From Polytrichum commune (lineage: Eukaryota > Streptophyta > Polytrichopsida > Polytrichales > Polytrichaceae), in assembly GCA_950295325.1 (NCBI GenBank), contig OX485808.1:36972527-37036526 (forward strand): 64,000 bases of DNA, read 5' to 3'. A program made the translations under genes and the position numbers. How positions within the stretch are numbered: the first letter of the stretch is position 1; each line of letters starts with the position of its first letter. Shown here one piece after another: positions 33,125 to 45,797 of this stretch. The notes under the pieces are model-generated. The model was given only the letters and a program-made list of their open reading frames with translations, was not told the DNA's origin and did no database searches.

Positions 33125-36100
33125 TTACAAAATGGGCGGAGTGTAACCCATGCTATTGAGATCCACGTATTGAGATGGGTTCTGGCGGTCGCGGTGAATC
33201 TTGACGGCAGCAACAAATGCACCTGTTGCAATGAACATGAGGATGATGAGAACAGTCCACAAGCCAGTGTGACCTCCACTCTTCTTTTTCCCACTTTCCC
33301 CATTTTGTATCCAGCTCCAGCCTGTTCCTTCTTTCATTTTCTCGCCACCTGCTGCCACCAAGATCTCCTCCAAGCCACCCTGCAAGACCACAGAGAAACA
33401 TTTGTCACCTTCCAGATTTTTACGAGGTATCTGTGTGTGATCCTGTGGCAGCACAGTAATATAACTAGAATATTACCTGAAATATTAAAGTTATCCTTTA
33501 AATCAATGGGATTTTTCGTCTGGAGTTGGCCCCTTATGATTTTTTATTGGTTTTTTTACATACATTATATTTCTTTCCAATCGTGGCGCATGCTTGGAGG
33601 TAGTGTTTAAACTTGTATGAAGCAACCCGTATTGTTTCAATGAGGGCCAAACTCGTTTTAGCACCTCTTGGCATGCCAAAATGAGTTTGAACCTCAATGA
33701 ACCAATATAGAATGTTCTTCGGTAAAACCTCCACAATGCCTTCAAGCATGCACTGCAAACTTACTGAACATAAAAGGTGCTGTATGCAAAACAACCAACT
33801 CCCAACCAACATGTTGAGTTAGAGGATAACTCTATTATCTGCAGTAACAGTTACTCGTTATTCAGGAGTGTTAGGGAGTGGAAACTTACTTGCATCAGAC
33901 CTGAAATGCTCCGGGCCATTTGAGCAACTATCTGCTCGTGAACAAACTGTGGCCTTGCAGCATTACCTTTGCACCATGAGCATTGAGGTGAGGACTCTGG
34001 CACGTTGCATACTCCAGTGAACCCTGGCAAATTCTTGTCTGCAAACAGATCACAGACAGGCTTGTCCCAAACTTTCCCAAAAATGTCCTTGGCTGTTGAC
34101 AGTGACATGTTTGTGTTGTACATGTCTCGATGTTTGCCACTTTGGAGAGATACCATTACCTGCAGACATTTTGAGGACAGTGTTTTACCTCAATTAAAAG
34201 CTGGTCTGACAAATTAAGGATGTCAATTTGAAAATATTGCTCATGGAAGTGCTATATTTGTGAGTGGAATTTCCATATAACTCTCATCATTCTTCCTCAA
34301 GAGTGAATGTTCCTAATGCAAGAACTCAAATCTAAGGGGTTGGATTCTTGATTACTAAACATTTCATCTGGGGATTCCATCCAGCAACCAGTACCCCAGA
34401 ACACTACCAGAGAGCGTAGAGATGCAAGAGAAATAAACACCTACCTCTCCAAAATTGGCTGCTTCACCACAACCACAAGTATCCGTGATGGCATTACACA
34501 TCTGCTTGCAAGGAAGACCCAAACTAGCTGCCTGCAGCATGCGAGGCACCACTTGCTGAAGTGCCAATGATGCTTTCTCCTTTCGTTCCGCAACAGCTGC
34601 CAACAGGGGCTAAATTGACACAAAAGGACAAAATGAGTTTCTGCAGTTGACCTGCCCTTTTGAATAAATTGCATAGCTGTTTCATGTAATATGACCCAGA
34701 CCTTGCTACACCAAATATCGCCATCACTCTGGGCCACAGTGATTGTAAATAACGACTTGGTGTGGAATTTATATTTTTATAGAAATATTATATTGTTAAA
34801 GCCAATCCAATAGATCAGTAATATTAATATTGTATCAATAAAACCTGCACTAATCATCCATGAATATGGAATCGTGTGACATCAACCCACACTAATGGTG
34901 ATATTCTGTGTACTGGATTCTCAAAAAGCACACTTCTCAAGGATCAGTTCAATGTAGCCCTGATATTTTAATGTGATATATTTCTTCAAAGAATAAAAAG
35001 GGATAGTATTACATCCTCATGCCAAATAATCCAAGAGATTGCAATGAGTGTTGCGAAATTTACCAGAATTTCATCAATGACCTTGTCAAATGTGCCACAT
35101 GTGGGTACAGTCTGTGCACACCAGAAATGGTGCATGTTTTTGTAGCATTCATGGCATTCACCAAATCCTGGTAAAATAAACCAACAACATCAATTAAACT
35201 ACTTTGCCAAATACACATACAAAATTCATCTCTGTCCCAACTGCTTGTGTCCTTTACGAAGAAGCCAGCCACCCAACAAGCCTCCAAACTCCCAAAAATT
35301 TGCATTACTGTACGAATACATCACAACCAGATTGAAAACAAATCATAAACTTAAAACGTGTAGCACTCATCTGTAGCTTTCCAAAGTCACTCATGATGTT
35401 GCTACAACAGGAAATTATTCTATTAGAGTTGGTATTACCTTCTTTTTCAAGTGTTCTCATAAAGTGTTTTTCAGGATCCTTGGAGATGTGTTCTGTGGCT
35501 GCCAATTTGAATGCACAATCCACTTTCTCATTGGCCTCCGTGCAATGTTTTGCATAGTCGGAGTCTGAGGGGATAGGTTCACATGCCATCTGACCTCCAA
35601 AGATATTGCAACGATGCTCATCAACCTTTGCATATACATTTCCAATCTCTTTGAGTAACATTTTTTGTGAGTGCAATGGGAGATGCACTGCGGTTGTCAG
35701 CAACTTTTCAATGTCATCCATATTCTTCCACTCTGCACAAAATAACTCCCACAATGATGTAAAGTTGTTGGCAGTTCACAACCCCTTTGGACACAAGTGG
35801 ACGTTAGTTGACCTAACCAATCATTGCCAGAAGATTCAGTTAATGAACTGCTTCGACATTCTCTTAAATTACAGGAAACATAACCTACCACCCGATTCTC
35901 CAGATAGGATCATCATGTTCACTATCTGTGAAAAAGAAAAAGAACAAAAGACACAATTTCTCCTCACTCTAGTATCAATCTGTGAGTCTTGACTTCCATC
36001 ACGAATTCCAAGCACTCAACCCCTTTACCCAAGAAGTAAAACATCAAGCTTTGTAATTCTGAGGTACAAAATCATAGCAACAAAACAAGGATGCAAAATG

Positions 36101-36251
36101 AAGTCACAGATGTGATGAGGAAGTGCGAGAGCCCAAAAGTCTCACCAGTTTCGAGTAGATGAGGTACGCGAGGACTGAACTTTGCAGTCGTCAAAGTGCT
36201 GCTCCAGAGGACCAGAGCCACAGCCATCCAGGTCCATCTCAGGCACTCCAT
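33125..36251 (-). CDS. Cysteine-rich type I membrane protein, FZ-CRD-like
   Basis: I do not recognise a named family. Six exons fit in frame: 36146-36251, 35439-35732, 35064-35167, 34445-34609, 33890-34159 and 33125-33379, giving 397 residues. Residues 1-23 are a signal peptide (MAVALVLWSS core). The lumenal part has many cysteines: C77, C86, C99, C108, C138, C141, C150, C157, C202, C206, C213, C215 and more. One membrane span lies at about 353-372 (WTVLIILMFIATGAFVAAV), followed by a short basic-start tail with YVDL and TPPIL. The patterns FWCAQTVPTC (C-x6-C) and PCKQMCNAITDTC (C-x3-C-x6-C), plus an upstream CEPI, reproduce cysteine spacing of frizzled-type CRDs. This is inference from spacing only. 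Start choice: the ATG at 36251 gives a clean signal peptide, while one at 36302 would add 17 basic residues. Confidence 0.88.
33488..33832. mobile_element. Fold-back MITE family B, copy 3 (intronic)
   Basis: It fills most of the 510-bp intron 33380-33889 of the cysteine-rich gene. Left arm AGTTATCCTTTAAATCAATGGG, right arm GTTGAGTTAGAGGATAACTC followed by TA. The central hairpin carries CACCTCTTGGCATGCCAAAATGAG. Confidence 0.9.
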
Positions 36252-37265
36252 GGTCGATTTTCGACTTCTAAAAACACGAATTTGTGTTTCGAAAAGCCTC
36301 AACCAAGCCCCATTAAACTCTCTCCTTTCCTTCCTTCTGATTCATCTACAATTCTGTACCAATGCATCACATCAGAACTGTGTCCACATTTTTTGTCGAA
36401 GTCCAAATTTAGTTTAAACTGCCAAGTCATCCCCAAATTTAGGTCTCCACATAACCCGCAGATGGCTACACATTCTTAAAGAAGGAATTTGCAACTAACC
36501 TGCAGTTTACATGGTAGTAGCTTGACCAACAATGTGAAACGTAACTACGATCCTTCCTAAAATTTCAAACTCAAAATCTTCTTTTTTTAAAACATGTGAG
36601 AGAAAGTAAATTCGGTCCGGATTCAGGTCCATGAAATTCCTCTTCCTTGGCATTAATTTCACAATTCTCAGCCCGCAGCCATCACTCTTAATAAGGTCGC
36701 AAAAGCACACTAACAAAATTTACACCAAATCCACACAAGGAAAAATCTTTTATAAAATTACAAAGAGTTCAAAAGATAGGCCGCTGCAACCCAAAAACCA
36801 CCATGTGCACCACAGACGCAACCTAAAGGTCTACAAAAATGCACAGAACTCCCAGAAATGAACTCCCAAAGTAAAATTGCGCAAAAACAGTACCTAAGCA
36901 GATGGAAATTAGAAAAGAAAGACATACTCACAATGCGGCTACGGCGATCAAAACAACGACTAACAAGCCAAAATTCGCACCACACACAACGGATCCGAGG
37001 TCCACAAATTCCCAAATAACTATCCAAGAATTAAGCGGTCCTGATAAAATAAATATAAATAGTGTATGTCAGGGAGAATTGCGAGCGTGGAGGAGCTCAC
37101 CGGATGGCTTGGCGATGGCGATGGTGAGCTTGGGGTTTCGCGATGCCGGGATGAAGGATTTTAGGGTTTGGGGAAGCTGGCAAGGAAAGGAAGGTGGGAA
37201 TGGTGGGTCCACATGGCTGGTGGTGGTGGACCCATGTCATGAACTTGAGGGGGCTTGGACTTTAG
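36252..37265 (-). promoter_or_regulatory. 5' leader and promoter of the cysteine-rich membrane protein gene
   Basis: On the minus strand AAACCCTAAAATCC (a telo-box-like motif, 37156-37169) is followed by a C-rich leader that ends in CCATCCG/GTGAGC at about 37100. That is a good splice donor for a 5'-UTR intron, with AG acceptors near the ATG. No alternative coding exon was seen. Confidence 0.5.
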
Positions 37266-39457
37266 AATAGCATGTATGAGTGTCTAAAGTTAAGGGGGAT
37301 ATTAATTATTGGTGCCTGAAGGGGCCCATTCTTAGTTAGAGATAACCTTATAAGGTTCCGCACTCATTGATTGATTTCAACATCTTCCAAAGATGTGGAA
37401 TGAATCAAGTTGGTGAAGGTAAGGTAGATGTACCTAATTTGAATACGTCCCTTAATCGGACACCTAGATTTGAGTGGTATATGATTAGGCATGACCCCGA
37501 GAACAGATACCAAAGAGACATGTGTTTAAAAGAGGTTGGACTATATGCTCAAATATGGTAACCATTCTAGGTTCCATAGTCAACCTGATCGGGGGAGCCT
37601 ATATGATCGTTTAGTGAGCACAAGAATCTTCACTATGATATTGAATAAGATATTCATGTGTGTTCTAAAATTATGAGGAAAGTGGCTACGATCTTGATTT
37701 GGATTTGCTAACCATCTGGTACTCATGGCGTGTTTCATATCCTAGGAGAAATGAGCAAATAAATAAATAAAATTAACCATTTAAGATCCATTTCCCTTGA
37801 TTGGCCCTTAATTAGGCCTTTTCCCACCCTCCATCCACTTTAGTAGGATACAAATCACACAACTAGTGTGAGATGATTAGCAAATCCAAATCATGACCAT
37901 AGCATTTTCCTCATAATTTTTTGAGCTCTTATGAATTATCTTGTTCATTATCCAAGTGGAGATTCTCTTTCTCCTTGAGTAATCATATAGGTCTCTCCAA
38001 TTACGTTGATTATCAAACCTAGAATGGTCAACAAATCTTGGGCTCTTAGTCTAATCTCTTTTGAAGCACATGTCTTTTGGTATCCATTTGTAGATTCACA
38101 CGTAACCACACGCCACTCAAATATAAGTGTTTGTTTAAGAGAACGATTTGAATGGATCCACTTACCTCAGGTGAGTGTTTGCAGATTGTTCGGTCTAATT
38201 TGGTTGATCTCCACCTCTTTGGAAGATGAGAAATGAATGAAGTTGGTTAAGTAGTCAAATTTTGGGAGATTAGTTTGGTCTAATTGATTGATCTCAGCGT
38301 CTTTGAAAGATGCAAACATTTTGGGATAGAAAACTTCGGGGGGCAGGACAATCAATTTGGGACAGAGAGAGTATCAAGTTAGTTAAGTAGTTGACTTTGG
38401 GAGATTGTTTTGGTCTAATAGAGTTATGCATAAAGTCTTGGGATCGAGCTCCTGTTGAGTTGGTTAAAACATGAGTTTAAGAGCATAATTATGAAGTTAG
38501 AGTTTTTTTAAAAGTTCAAATCAACATGTTTGAAAAGTGATGTTGGCATATTAAAATAAAGTTTCTAGCTTGTCATACCGGGATAGGATGGCGAGCCCCA
38601 TGGACAAACCCTAAAGTTAGATCCTAAAAAAATTCTCAAAGTTGTTTGGATGACAAGAGGAGGTCCAAAGGATTTCATTGACCATTTTGAATAGGCTTTG
38701 ACCCACAAGAACCTCACGAGCTCATAATATAATTCTCTTTCAAAGAAGGATCGAACCCATGATTTCATCTCTCTCTAATGTGGAGGGGCCTAATTGAATC
38801 ATAATTTCAAAAATGCGGGTTGTTGTTTTTTAAGTGTGTCGTGAATAGGAGAAGTGTGGATCATGTAGTGGTCACTTGTGAACGAGTTAGAATGCATCTC
38901 ATTGATTTCAAGAGAGCAATGTCAACAATTTGGCACATCTTAGCATCCTCCAATTTGTCTTTTTAAATTTAATTTTTGTTTTTCTTCTTCTTCTTCTATA
39001 AGGTATGGCATGGATATTTGGATAAACATGTGTCTTATAAAGTTTGTTTTTAGATTGGCACCTAACTATTCATCGTTTAAATACAAGTTCATGATGAAGA
39101 ATAGTAATTAAATAACATCTGCGTATGTTAAGGATGAGGGAAAAAAAAAGGAAACCTAAACATACGGAGTTCAATTGACGTGAACTCAACAGGGTTAAAT
39201 CTCAAATCTCTAAGAGTGTTCTTTGAAAATTGAGATGAAAATTTTCAATGCTCCAAAATTATTTACACCCAAAAAAAAAATTGTTGGAAATCACTTCCCT
39301 TTCACTTTAGAGATTACATCTATACATTTGCAACCCTCACTAAGTTTACTCATTTCTCGTTTAAGTCCATTACTAAGGTCCTTAGGTATAGGTATATGAG
39401 AGCACACCTAAAAAAATGTGATCTTTAACTCCATCATTTATAAACAATTTACAGTTT
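37266..39457. other. Intergenic repeats, including repeat C copy 3 (37842-38128)
   Basis: 37842-38128 matches repeat C (GATGATTAGCAAATCCAAATCATG, CACATGTCTTTTGGTATCC, CACGCCACTCAAATA). 37445-37570 holds part of the same family in inverted orientation (CACATGTCTCTTTGGTATCTG when reversed). 38343-38372 (GGACAATCAATTTGGGACAGAGAGAGTA) resembles a lone Stowaway-like right end. A GGTTCGATCC B-box-like motif lies at 38750-38759 on the minus strand. No gene was seen. Confidence 0.45.
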
Positions 39458-39575
39458 TCTAGGGTTTGGGAAGGAAACCAAAAGTAGTAATGACGAGACC
39501 GGAGGAGATGGTGGGCCAAATACCACGATGTTAGTGGTGGTCGGCCCAACCTATGAGCTTGAGGGGTTTAGTAAT
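39458..39575 (-). repeat. Diverged copy of the 37.2-kb leader/promoter segment
   Basis: On the plus strand TTCTAGGGTTTGGGAAGG, GATGGTGGGCCAAAT, GTTAGTGGTGGTCGGCCCAACCTATGAGCTTGAGGGG follows the same order as 37160-37260 (TTTTAGGGTTTGGGGAAG, AATGGTGGGTCCACAT, GGTGGTGGTGGACCCATGTCATGAACTTGAGGGGG). Confidence 0.65.
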
Positions 39576-41140
39576 CCAAGGCCCCAACTACATAGTCAAC
39601 CAGGTGCTATTTATGTTGAAACTTTAGGAATCAAGGTTGCATCATACTTAGATAGAGTAAGCTGCTGGATTATTATGAGGTTTTGGGAAACGTATTTTGC
39701 TAAGGATAACACAACTCCGACCTTGTCTTTTAGCTCTTTAGATAAGAATCCATGAGAGAAAAGCGTATAATTTTAACAATATTTAGATTAACAATTGGCC
39801 ATGACATATAATCACAACTTTCAAGCTGTCAAAATTTATTTAGTCTTAAATGCCATTTTTTTGGTCATTGAATCCTACGTGGAAAAGACTTGATGGCACT
39901 CAAAGAAGTGAACCGTATACAACTTTATGCAATGATTAAAATATGAAGTACATACATTTTTTTAAGATAATTAAATTAAAAAATTATATACATCTATTTG
40001 TAATTTTTTCTTTAAATTTGAAAACCCTTCCATACAACAAAGTATCTTGTCATCTCAAAAGTCAATGTGTGAACATTGTCACATCAAGTTAAGCATTTCT
40101 AGGAGGCTCCCCAAGTATGCCATGTAAAATTTGTATGCTCCTTGCAATATGGAAATGACTTGCTTCAAAATCCCTTGCAATCTCATCACACATGTGTTTG
40201 TGTCTCTTCAACTCTCTACTTACACACTCATACTTCCGGCGGTTTTGCGATTAAATGTCATTATTCCAGCTCCACGAAGTAGGTTTCATCACTCAATTTT
40301 GCAAGGTTGCACAAATTTTGTTTTGTTAAAGCATAGAAGATTCATTTTTTTTCTTTATTTTTCCTCATAGTTTACGTTGCAAAGATCCAAAGAGAAGAGA
40401 TGGCATGTAAGGTTGAAGGATGCAAGGGGGTGCTAAAGAAGAAAAAGAAATCCACAAGACTTAAAGGAAGAACTGCCATTGAGGTGGGTTTCTTGGAAGA
40501 TTGTCATAAATGCTATGTTAGTGTGTGTCACGAGGCCTCCACTAAAAGGTGGCAATAGCCTACATGCAAAAATGCTCTTCATTCATGCTTGCCACCTCGA
40601 GCTCCTTTCAAGAATTAAATTTCTTTTATACTTCTTATCTATCTACAATGTTTGTGGAAATTTTCAGCTTTTCACTATCATACTCAAATGAAACTGAGGT
40701 TGCATATTGTTTTAGCTCGTCACTATTGACTTGGAACAATCTAACGCATTTGTTGTTGTACTTAATAATGTAAAGAAGAGCTTGGGTTGTATTCCAACAA
40801 ATAATCACACACCCATGGGGTCCAAACGATTGTCATTGTAATATTTAAATTCAAGAATGTGATTTGACCTAATATGAGATAAAACAATGTGAGAGGAGAA
40901 AACAATGGTAATCCAAGTGAGAGAGAAAGACATTTTACTTGTGGGCATGGTTGATTGATGTCTTGTCTATGAATATGAGTTATACTTATCCACAAGAACA
41001 TCGCATTTTATGTTGTAAAATAGAAGAGAAGAGATTGGAGATTAACGTTCAATGTGTGGCCCATAGCCGCCAAAATATTAGGGTTACATAGTATTTCCAA
41101 ACAACTTGTCAAAAGAAGAATATCAAAAGTGTGAGGAACA
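39576..41140. other. Upstream of the TTLL gene, with a candidate extra exon at 40400-40483
   Basis: 40400-40483 encodes ATG plus 27 codons, Lys-rich and ending TAIE/GTGGGT, a fair donor in phase 0. It could be a first exon of the TTLL gene if spliced to an AG at about 41155, but TGA lies in frame just before the ATG at 41141, so this join is uncertain. The rest is AT-rich with no gene seen. Confidence 0.3.
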
Positions 41141-44100
41141 ATGGGAAGATATAAGTCAATGTTGGTGTTGATTCCGGAGCAAGTGAGGGAAGTGTGTAAG
41201 AGAGAAGAAGAAGAGAGGCACAAAAAAGAATGGAGGCGAAGGGTGAAAAGGGAGAGGCAAAAGCGGCGACTTGCATCTATCGAGGGTATGAGGGCTCCAA
41301 ATGTGAACCTTTGGAAGTCACAATTGGTAGAGAAGCACCACTTGTTATCGTTGTGGATGAAGGATGTGGTTATACTGCAAAACATGAAATTTAATGCAAC
41401 CAACTTAGGCTTCATTCCTGAAGGGGATACCTTCCCAAATTTTATGGTGAGGGTCGATTGATGCATGTTTTTTGGCTAAGTCTTCCATTGTTGTATGATA
41501 TTTCTAAATGTAGATATTATATTAACTCTAAGGTGCTGAATTTTGATTCTATCAGTGTCATGTTAAGTACCACCATGACATTTGGGGTGCCTCTCTATAC
41601 ATCAACATCAACCCATGTCAAGCATATGTAATTTGTGTCCATTGTTGAAAGGTGATGATTGCATGAAAGCAAAGAAACTCTCCATTCATCCTTGCTTCTT
41701 CAAGAATCTAACATTGTATTATTTTATTTTATTTTTAATGTTATCATCATTTTAACAAGTCAATTTCATGAATCATTAGATCAAACACGGTTTTACAAAG
41801 ACTAATGTGAAGAAAAAGTGTTTTGTGCCTCCTTGTTGTTGATAGGGAGTTACAAAAATAATGCCACATTTTTGGAAAGGAAACAACATACACAAGAAAA
41901 AATGGATTTTCATTTGCTCTTTGTAGGCATGTCCATCCTTGTAGGGGTTAATGGTTTTAGTGCTCCACCTTGTTCATATGTTGCATATATTGTTCCAAAA
42001 ATTTATGAACTTGACCTCTTTGTGATGACTTCATTGTATAAATGGTTTTAAACAAATGAATTTGGTTCGGTGGAGGTTTTAGTTTTTTTTGCTAAAGCAT
42101 TGTTGCATTGAATCATGCCAAGAATGTTGATGATGTGTGCTAGTTGTGAAGTGCATGTGGACTTGCAGAAAGTAGCACAAAAGAGGTTAGGTTCTTCATA
42201 TTCTAAGAAAAAGGTTAGAAAAGATGTTCCTGTGGTTGATCTCTCCAATTGCAAGTATGAGGTTCTCCGAATTGTTCTCCGCAAAAATGGATGGGATGAA
42301 GGTGGCGAGGATGATAAGAGATGCCACCTCATTTGGACTGGTATGGCACATATTGAGCATTAAGAAAAATGATTAAATATCAAGGAAATGTCTTTGTGTT
42401 ATTGGTAGCAAGTGTCATCTACATTATAACTATTAAGAAAGAAAAGTTAGTTTGTAAGTAGTTGATGTGGAATGTCTAATCAAGCTCTGTTATCGATAAA
42501 CTTGGTTGTTGATATGCACGCAATGTCTTTTGTGCACCATGCAGACTTGTCGGTTGGTGCTGAAAGATTGATGACTATGAAAAAAGGACAAAAAATCAAT
42601 CATTTTTATGGAATGCTTGCAATATGTAGGAAAAAATCCTTATTTCGTAGTCTCTCGACAATGCACAAGTATGCTCATTAACCTTTGACATAGACATCCT
42701 CCTTCATTCCTACTCATAAATAGATTATGTTTCCCTTATATTCTTCAATGACTATCACATGGGTGAAATTTTGATTTTTGATAATTGATTTTACATTATG
42801 GTTCACTAGACTAAATTAAGGTTTTTAATATAAATTTTGGTGTCAAACTACATAAAAAGAAAATAAGTAGATGTAGGTTGTTTCACTTTGCTTACACCCA
42901 AAGTTTATTCTAGTATTTGTGATAAACTATTATTGCACATTGATATTGCACATTGATTTGGCAGGTTGTTTCCAACTCATTATAAGTTCTATCCGCGAGC
43001 ATTTATTCTACCCAACCAATTGTCTGATTTGCTTGGATGCTTGAGCACTAGCAAAGTGAGGACGTATATTCTCAAGCCCGATAATGGTAGCCAGGTCTGC
43101 TCCAATTGAACTCAGTTGGACATCTTGATCATTCTTGTGTTCGATGTAATTTGACAATTAAGTCCGGTCATTGAAAAATCATTAGCATGCAAATGAATTA
43201 CATAGGAGCTCTTAATTTATGCATCTTTCCTCATGAAATTGACATCTACATTATTTTTAAGAATGATGTTGTGAGTAATTATGTCTTGTTGAAGTTGAGA
43301 TTTTTGTGGGTTTTGTGTGTAGGGTAGAGGAGTGGTGTTAGCCCAAAGTGCTGCAGATATTCGGAATGCAATCGACGGGTATCCAGGGTCCAATTTATTG
43401 GCCCAAAAGTACTTGGCAAGCCCAATGCTGCTTAATGGCTACAAATTTGACCTTCGCATATATGTACTTATCCTCTCATGTGATCCCCTTCGCCTTTATC
43501 TCTACAGGTTTTACTTTTGGTCTATCCTTGGTGTTCATTTGCTTCAATGCCTTCACACAAAAAAATGCACTTGGAGAGGATTTCACAAGTCAAACAATGT
43601 ACATGATGGCTCCAACTCTTACCTTAGTTCCTTGTGCATGAATTTGTACATCCCCATCAGAAAAAAAAGAAAAAAGAAAGAAAGAACAAATGAAACATGA
43701 TATGAAGAGAATTGTGATTGAGAATCTTGGAATATCTCTTCACACAAAGACTCTTCCTGACTTTTGAAATTACCCCTCTGTAGAGCCTCTGTAGCAAACA
43801 TGAATATCCAATTGCAAGTGAATTTAAAATATTAACTTATATTGAATATTGCTTTTGAGGCATAAACTTCATAGAATGCCACCTTGATTTGGATGTTTCC
43901 AAAAGGAGTTATTGCTCTCGAACATAGACTTGAACAAGATGCAATGATCTTATGTCAATTGAATCCCCCTATAACAAATGATATTGAGAACAAACTCATC
44001 ATACTCGTATAACCAAAGAAAGACATCCTTAATGCACATGCATCCAAGTTTGATCAACAATTTAATTGATGAGTGGGTATAGAATAATGAGCAAATAATA

Positions 44101-45765
44101 ACTTTGGTTCGGAACTTGAATAAATCTAAATGCCACAAAGACATTGAGTCATCAATGTTGAAAAGAAAATACCTCCTCAAGCCTAACTATGTTAGGTTTA
44201 CAAGTGCATATGTAGTGTAGCCTAGATACACTATCATCATTCTTCTTATATGGTCTTTGTCTAATTTGGAATAGATTCAGTTTGATAGTGCATCCAGGTA
44301 GTGTACATAAGCTTATTTTATTCTTCAGATTTGGATGGATAAATATGAACATGTATGTGAAAATTAATACTAGCATGAACATAAACATTATTTGATATAC
44401 AATGTGATGTTTGTATAGAGAGGGGATTGCACGATTCTGCACTGAGAGGTACCAAAAGCCTGGACCAGGGAATTTGTCAACAAGTTGTATGCACTTGACA
44501 AATTATGCCCTCAACAAATACAACTCCAACTTTCACTTTAACACAAATGCAAATCAAACTAACCAAGGCCACAAATGGACCTTGACTTCGTTATTCAAAG
44601 CTTTATCAATTCGAGGGTTTGATGTAGCAAAATTGCACCAAAAAATCAGTCAAATTGCCGTGATGACTATCATACCCATTGTGCCCCTCCTCCAACATAA
44701 TTATAAAACTTACCTTGGTGAAGATGATCAAGGTCAAGCATGCTTTGAGCTCCTAGGGATGGATGTGTTGATTGATAACAAATGCACCCCATGGCTATTG
44801 GAGGTATCACACCTCTTTGACACCATAATTTCTTCACATATCCCATCTTGTAATGATTGATTTTTTTCCCTTGATGTAGATGTTCATAAATGTCAGTAAA
44901 TATAATTGGTTTCAAAAAATAAAAATATTCTTAACTAACTAATGTATGTAGCCACTTTGATTAGAACTGGTAGTGTTAGTTTAAAGTTTTATAAGATAAT
45001 ATTCATCTTAAAAATAACATCGTCAATTTTTGATGCACATGTATGCTTGCTAATTGCATAAATTTCATGATGTATATCATGAGTCTAGTTGAAGTGTTCC
45101 AAAAAGCAATATTAAACTTCAATTCTGAATGGTGTTAATTTATCGCAAATGCCCTTCTAAGATGCAAATATTATTTGATTGACCATGGCAAATTTCGATG
45201 CATGTATAGGTGAATCACTCACCATCTTTCTCGATTGATACACCTTTGGACCTTAAAGTAAAGGAGAGTCTCATCACCGATACACTAAAGCTTGTGCGCA
45301 TGGATCCTTCTGGATATTCAAAGTTGAGAACACAAGTAATTTTAGCTCAAAAATTCATGGTTGTAACAAATTCTTATGTTTGTGTGTAATACTTGTCAAT
45401 ATTGCACATTGAACAAACTATGTTTGGTGCACAAGGGCTCCGATAATGTCAAGATTTTAGGGTTACCTCTCAAGTCTCACTATAGCAATTGTATTATTGC
45501 AAAGTTTTAGGTTTACTTCATGCAAGTTGTGTCACGGGTCTTCAATGTGGAGGAACTCACCCAAGGATATATCACTAGTGTAATTTTAGTGAAACCATAT
45601 ATGGGTGCCAAACAACCCACATATTCCAACCCCTCAACTAATAGCTACGTCAGCTTAGAACATATTATCCGTAAGCCACATGCAAGCCAAACACTACACC
45701 CAAATCACAAAGATTGTAATGCAATGAACATCCAACCAATATTGATCACCCACCAATGTTTTTAA

Positions 45766-45797
<32 letters not shown>

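Noticed and set aside
45767-45792. (TA)n run as a regulatory or origin element
   Set aside because: A simple intronic microsatellite with nothing else to support a function.
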